From NCBI RefSeq assembly GCF_002079305.1, contig NZ_CP015039.1, forward strand, positions 3,767,501-3,831,500: DNA of 64,000 bases, written 5' to 3'. The position numbers and the translations under genes are program-made. Source of the stretch: Rhodovulum sp. P5 (GTDB lineage Bacteria > Pseudomonadota > Alphaproteobacteria > Rhodobacterales > Rhodobacteraceae). The notes beneath the pieces were generated by a model, which was not told the DNA's origin, searched no databases, and saw only the letters and a list, made by a program, of their open reading frames with translations. How positions within the stretch are numbered: position 1 is the stretch's first letter; each line of letters begins with the position of its first letter. Positions 62,294-64,000 of this stretch are shown here, in pieces.

Positions 62294-62321
62294 CACGCTG
62301 GAAGCGTGCCTCCGGCGCGAC
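62294..62321 (-). repeat. Short 28-bp insertion with hairpin in istB
   Basis: 28 bases between IIA and TVKRQ codons; it includes the hairpin CACGC-TTCCA-GCGTG and causes a +1 frameshift. No sequence match to copies A-C, so a second insert type. Confidence 0.5.
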
Positions 62322-62716
62322 GGCGATGATCTCGTCGTAGGCTGTCCTCATGCCGTAAAGCTTCAGTTGGCCCATGGCGGCCAGCACCTGTGATCGTTCC
62401 ATTCGTTGTTCTCCTGAGACTGTCATAGCGATCGCAATTGGCGGCAGGCTCGCAGGCCAGCTTCAGCGCATCCGGCGTCGTGATTGTCAGCGGCGGTGGC
62501 GGTTCGCGGTGACGGGCCAGGCTGTTCAGCACCACCCCTGCGGAGTGGACATTGTGAGACAGGGCCTCGGCGCAGGCGGCTTCGACAGCTTCCAGCCCAT
62601 CGGTGAGCACGGCACCGAGGATATCGACCATTTGCCGGTCGCCGCCGGGCTGACGTTCGAGCTTGCGCTGCACACGGCGCAGGGCTGGCGGCAGGTCCCA
62701 GTCCTTGAAGGGCGCG

Positions 62717-62756
62717 TTCGCCATTGGTCTCGAACACATGGCGACACAATGGCTCA
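62717..62756 (+). repeat. Palindromic mini-element copy C (40 bp)
   Basis: 40-bp insertion in istA between GALR and APFKDW codons, inverted relative to copy A. Starts TTCGCCATTG and ends CAATGGCTCA; inverted repeat GCCATTG/CAATGGC. Removal restores the frame (…ALRSAPFKDW…). Confidence 0.75.
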
Positions 62757-62968
62757 CTGCGCAAGGCGCCTGGCTTGCGCGCCAGAACCGGGATGTAATG
62801 GAGTGGATCGTAGATCGTCTTGCCGCGACCGAAAGTCCGTTCATGCCGCCCCACGACCTGACCGTCCTGCCAGCATTCCAGGCGATCGGCATAGGCGCGG
62901 ATCTCGACGGGCCGCCCGACCGCGCGGGCATCGACCGAGTAGCGGTTCTTGTCGAACCGCACGAGGCA

Positions 62969-63033
62969 GGGTGAAGGGTGTCTCGGAATTGGTCCGGTGG
63001 ACCAATTCAGCCCTGAACGGGCGGAGCCCCGGA
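62969..63033 (-). repeat. 65-bp insertion with a perfect 10-bp inverted repeat in istA
   Basis: Splits VSK from CLVRFD in istA and introduces a TGA. Its centre is GAATTGGTCC-GGT-GGACCAATTC (62986-63008), 10-bp perfect arms and a 3-bp loop; a GGGC/GCCC hairpin lies beside it. Distinct from copies A-C. Confidence 0.6.
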
Positions 63034-63202
63034 CTTGGATACCGCGGCCGGGACGGCGTGGAATCCATCGAACGCACCGACATAGGGCACCAGGCTCGAC
63101 CGTTCCTCTTCGAACACTTCCCACTCAAGTTCACCAGTAAAACGCGTAAGTGATTGATATCGTTATGGCGAGATTGGCCAAAATGTAACTACGCGAGGGT
63201 GA

Positions 63203-64000
63203 TCAGGCGGGTTTTGGCAGGTTCAGGGTGTCGAAGAGGTCCAGTTGTTCGGGGGTCGGGGTGGTGAGGCCGTCGAGCTTTCGGTCGGCGATCCGGGCTT
63301 CGTGGCGGTGGATGCGCGCGAGCATGTCGAGGGCGGTTCGTGGGCTGGCGTCATGTCCTTTTGCCTTCAGCCGCATGCGCATGACGCGGTAGAGGACGAG
63401 GGCGAGAAAGCAGATCAGCGCGTGGGCGCGGATGCGGTCGGGCAGCCGATGGTGGACGGGGGCGATCTCGATATCGGATTTCAGGACGCGGAAGCCGCGT
63501 TCGATATCGGCCAGCGACTTGTAGCGGGTCACGGTTGCGGTCGGCGTCAGGTCGGGGGCATTGGTCAGCAGGGCGAGCTTGCCGTCGAAGAGTTCGGCTC
63601 GGGCGACGGCGTCTTCGTCGATGCTGTAGCTGAACCGGTCGGCCTGCAGGTCTGCCTTGAGGAACCGGGTCAGTTCGGCCTCGGCCACGGCGCGCGTGAA
63701 GCGGCTATAGGCGCCGCGGTCGGAGGCGCGGCGGCCCCGCGCCGTCTGGCCGTCGTCTTGCGCATCGAGCTTGGCGACCATCTTTTCGGCCTGGGCTTCA
63801 AGTTCGGCGATGCGGGCGCGACGTCGTTCGGATTGGTCGGCGGCTCGAACGGGATCATGGGCGACGATCAGGCGATGGCCGGCAAAATTGCTTTCCGCCA
63901 GGCCGCCTTCGTCGAAGGCAAGGCCCCGAAAGGTCTCGACCAGATCGGCATAGCGACGGGCGGGGACGGCGAGGATGAACTCCAGCTTGCGGTCGTCCTG
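63203..64000 (-). CDS. IS1634-family (IS4-like) transposase, 5' partial
   Basis: The last 265 or so residues of a DDE transposase; the frame is open to the window edge with no start codon needed at 63781. The ADIERGFRVLKSDIEIAPVHHRLPDRIRAHALICFLALVLYRVM segment is the YREK-like C-terminal region of the IS1634 group, and LEFILAVPARRYADLVETFRGLAFDEGGL with HRLIVAHDP the preceding one. The end of the IS is not pinned down; the istA remnant starts about 57 bases away. Confidence 0.85.
   Translation of the reverse strand, partial: QDDRKLEFILAVPARRYADLVETFRGLAFDEGGLAESNFAGHRLIVAHDPVRAADQSERRRARIAELEAQAEKMVAKLDAQDDGQTARGRRASDRGAYSRFTRAVAEAELTRFLKADLQADRFSYSIDEDAVARAELFDGKLALLTNAPDLTPTATVTRYKSLADIERGFRVLKSDIEIAPVHHRLPDRIRAHALICFLALVLYRVMRMRLKAKGHDASPRTALDMLARIHRHEARIADRKLDGLTTPTPEQLDLFDTLNLPKPA

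Larger units (their letters stand above)
61576..62402 (-). pseudogene. istB: istB helper ATPase of IS21, interrupted by three short insertions
   Basis: IS21 IstB, the AAA+ transposition helper. From ATG 62402 (AGGAGAAC before it): MERSQVLAAMGQLKLYGMRTAYDEIIA, then a 28-base insertion, VKRQHEPHQIIGDLLTAEISE, a 39-base insertion, ARSIKYQMTIAKLPLAKEID, Walker A LVLIGGTGTGKTHLAVG, and DLISRLDL, then a 40-base insertion before DELGYL. Total 827 bases; minus 28, 39 and 40 gives 720, exactly 240 codons, the normal IstB size. As it stands it is frameshifted twice. Confidence 0.85.
62403..63146 (-). pseudogene. istA: istA transposase of IS21, 3' remnant with two short insertions
   Basis: C-terminal fragment of IstA. 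Recognisable pieces are WEVFEEERSSLVPYVGAFDGFHAVPAAVSK, then a 65-base insertion, CLVRFDKNRYSVDARAVGRPVEIRAYA...KTIYDPLHYIPVLARKPGALR, a 40-base insertion (copy C) and APFKDWDLPPALRRVQRKLERQPGGDRQMVDILGAVLTDGLEAVEAACAEALSHNVHSAGVVLN to RYDSLRRT. The N-terminal catalytic DDE part is missing beyond about 63146. Overlaps the istB start as usual in IS21. Confidence 0.8.
61447..63150 (-). mobile_element. IS21-family element, degraded
   Basis: One end is TGTCAATCGGCATTGG then ATCGTGACCCCC and a TTGACCCCC repeat at 61447-61499, the multiple terminal repeats of IS21 relatives. It carries istB and the 3' part of istA on the minus strand. The other end is missing where the IS1634-type element begins. 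At least five short insertions interrupt the coding. The left host junction is at 61446/61447; the exact right edge is uncertain. Confidence 0.8.

Noticed and set aside
62841..63134. 97-codon minus-strand frame beginning MNLSGKCS near istA
   Set aside because: It is in the wrong frame of the istA remnant and part of the 65-bp insertion; no coding signal.
1..64000. CRISPR arrays, rRNA genes, phage structural genes
   Set aside because: None seen: no regularly spaced direct repeats, no rRNA-like segments and no phage morphogenesis genes.

Overview
The window is a high-GC, gene-dense stretch of chromosome from a member of the Rhodobacteraceae (Alphaproteobacteria). Four things point there: an RpoH of the Rhodobacter RpoHI type, a VPLPA-CTERM-type sorting tail, a tRNA-His without the usual extra 5' G, and small families typical of the group (MmcB, DUF6324, DUF6476, DUF6165). 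It runs from the 3' part of nusB to the middle of an IS transposase, so both end genes are cut by the window.

Region 1 (1-23 kb) is mostly housekeeping. It holds nusB, a GST-like gene, mmcB behind a LexA-type box, tRNA-His, a CDP-alcohol phosphotransferase, hisBH, a sortable VPLPA-type surface protein, two tRNA-Gly, pyruvate carboxylase (pyc, apparently starting at TTG), an O-acetylhomoserine sulfhydrylase, a TPR membrane protein, a DapA-like aldolase, tRNA-Tyr, an RlmB-type methyltransferase followed by a candidate small RNA, hisAFE, a pseudouridine synthase and rpoH. The histidine genes lie in two separate blocks, and hisC is elsewhere.

Region 2 (23-46 kb) contains long minus-strand operons with many ATGA/GTGA overlaps. 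One is lipoprotein - D-Ala-D-Ala carboxypeptidase - tmk - holB - tatD - MBL hydrolase - AEC transporter. Another is a compact six-gene set (30.7-35.3 kb): FkbM methyltransferase, TPR-glycosyltransferase, a small protein with three 11-residue TIYAG repeats, an unknown protein, a DUF6165 protein and a GT-A-like glycosyltransferase. This set has the look of a surface-glycan or glycoprotein system I cannot name. It is followed by the PdeM nuclease and Lhr-Core helicase pair, transporters, a YmdB phosphodiesterase, 5-FTHF cyclo-ligase and mgtE.

Region 3 (46-60.4 kb) is metabolic. It has an HisC-type aminotransferase and a complete polyhydroxyalkanoate locus: phaZ and phaC are divergent, followed by phaP and phaR. 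CTGC-N3/4-GCA(G/A) sites lie at phaC, phaP and phaR, and the phaP site sits inside the -35/-10 spacer. A putrescine/polyamine catabolic set follows: class III aminotransferase, LysR regulator, DegT-type aminotransferase, PuuB-like oxidase, PuuA-like ligase and a glutamine amidotransferase.

Region 4 (60.4-64 kb) is a degraded mobile island. A family-2-like glycosyltransferase gene is broken by an IS21-family element, which is cut in turn next to an IS1634-type transposase. The IS21 copy is the strangest object in the window. Its istA and istB frames are interrupted by at least five short insertions. Three belong to one ~40-bp family with matching terminal inverted repeats (GCCATTG...CAATGGC), and removing them restores the reading frames. 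This looks like a miniature palindromic element family that has colonised the IS.
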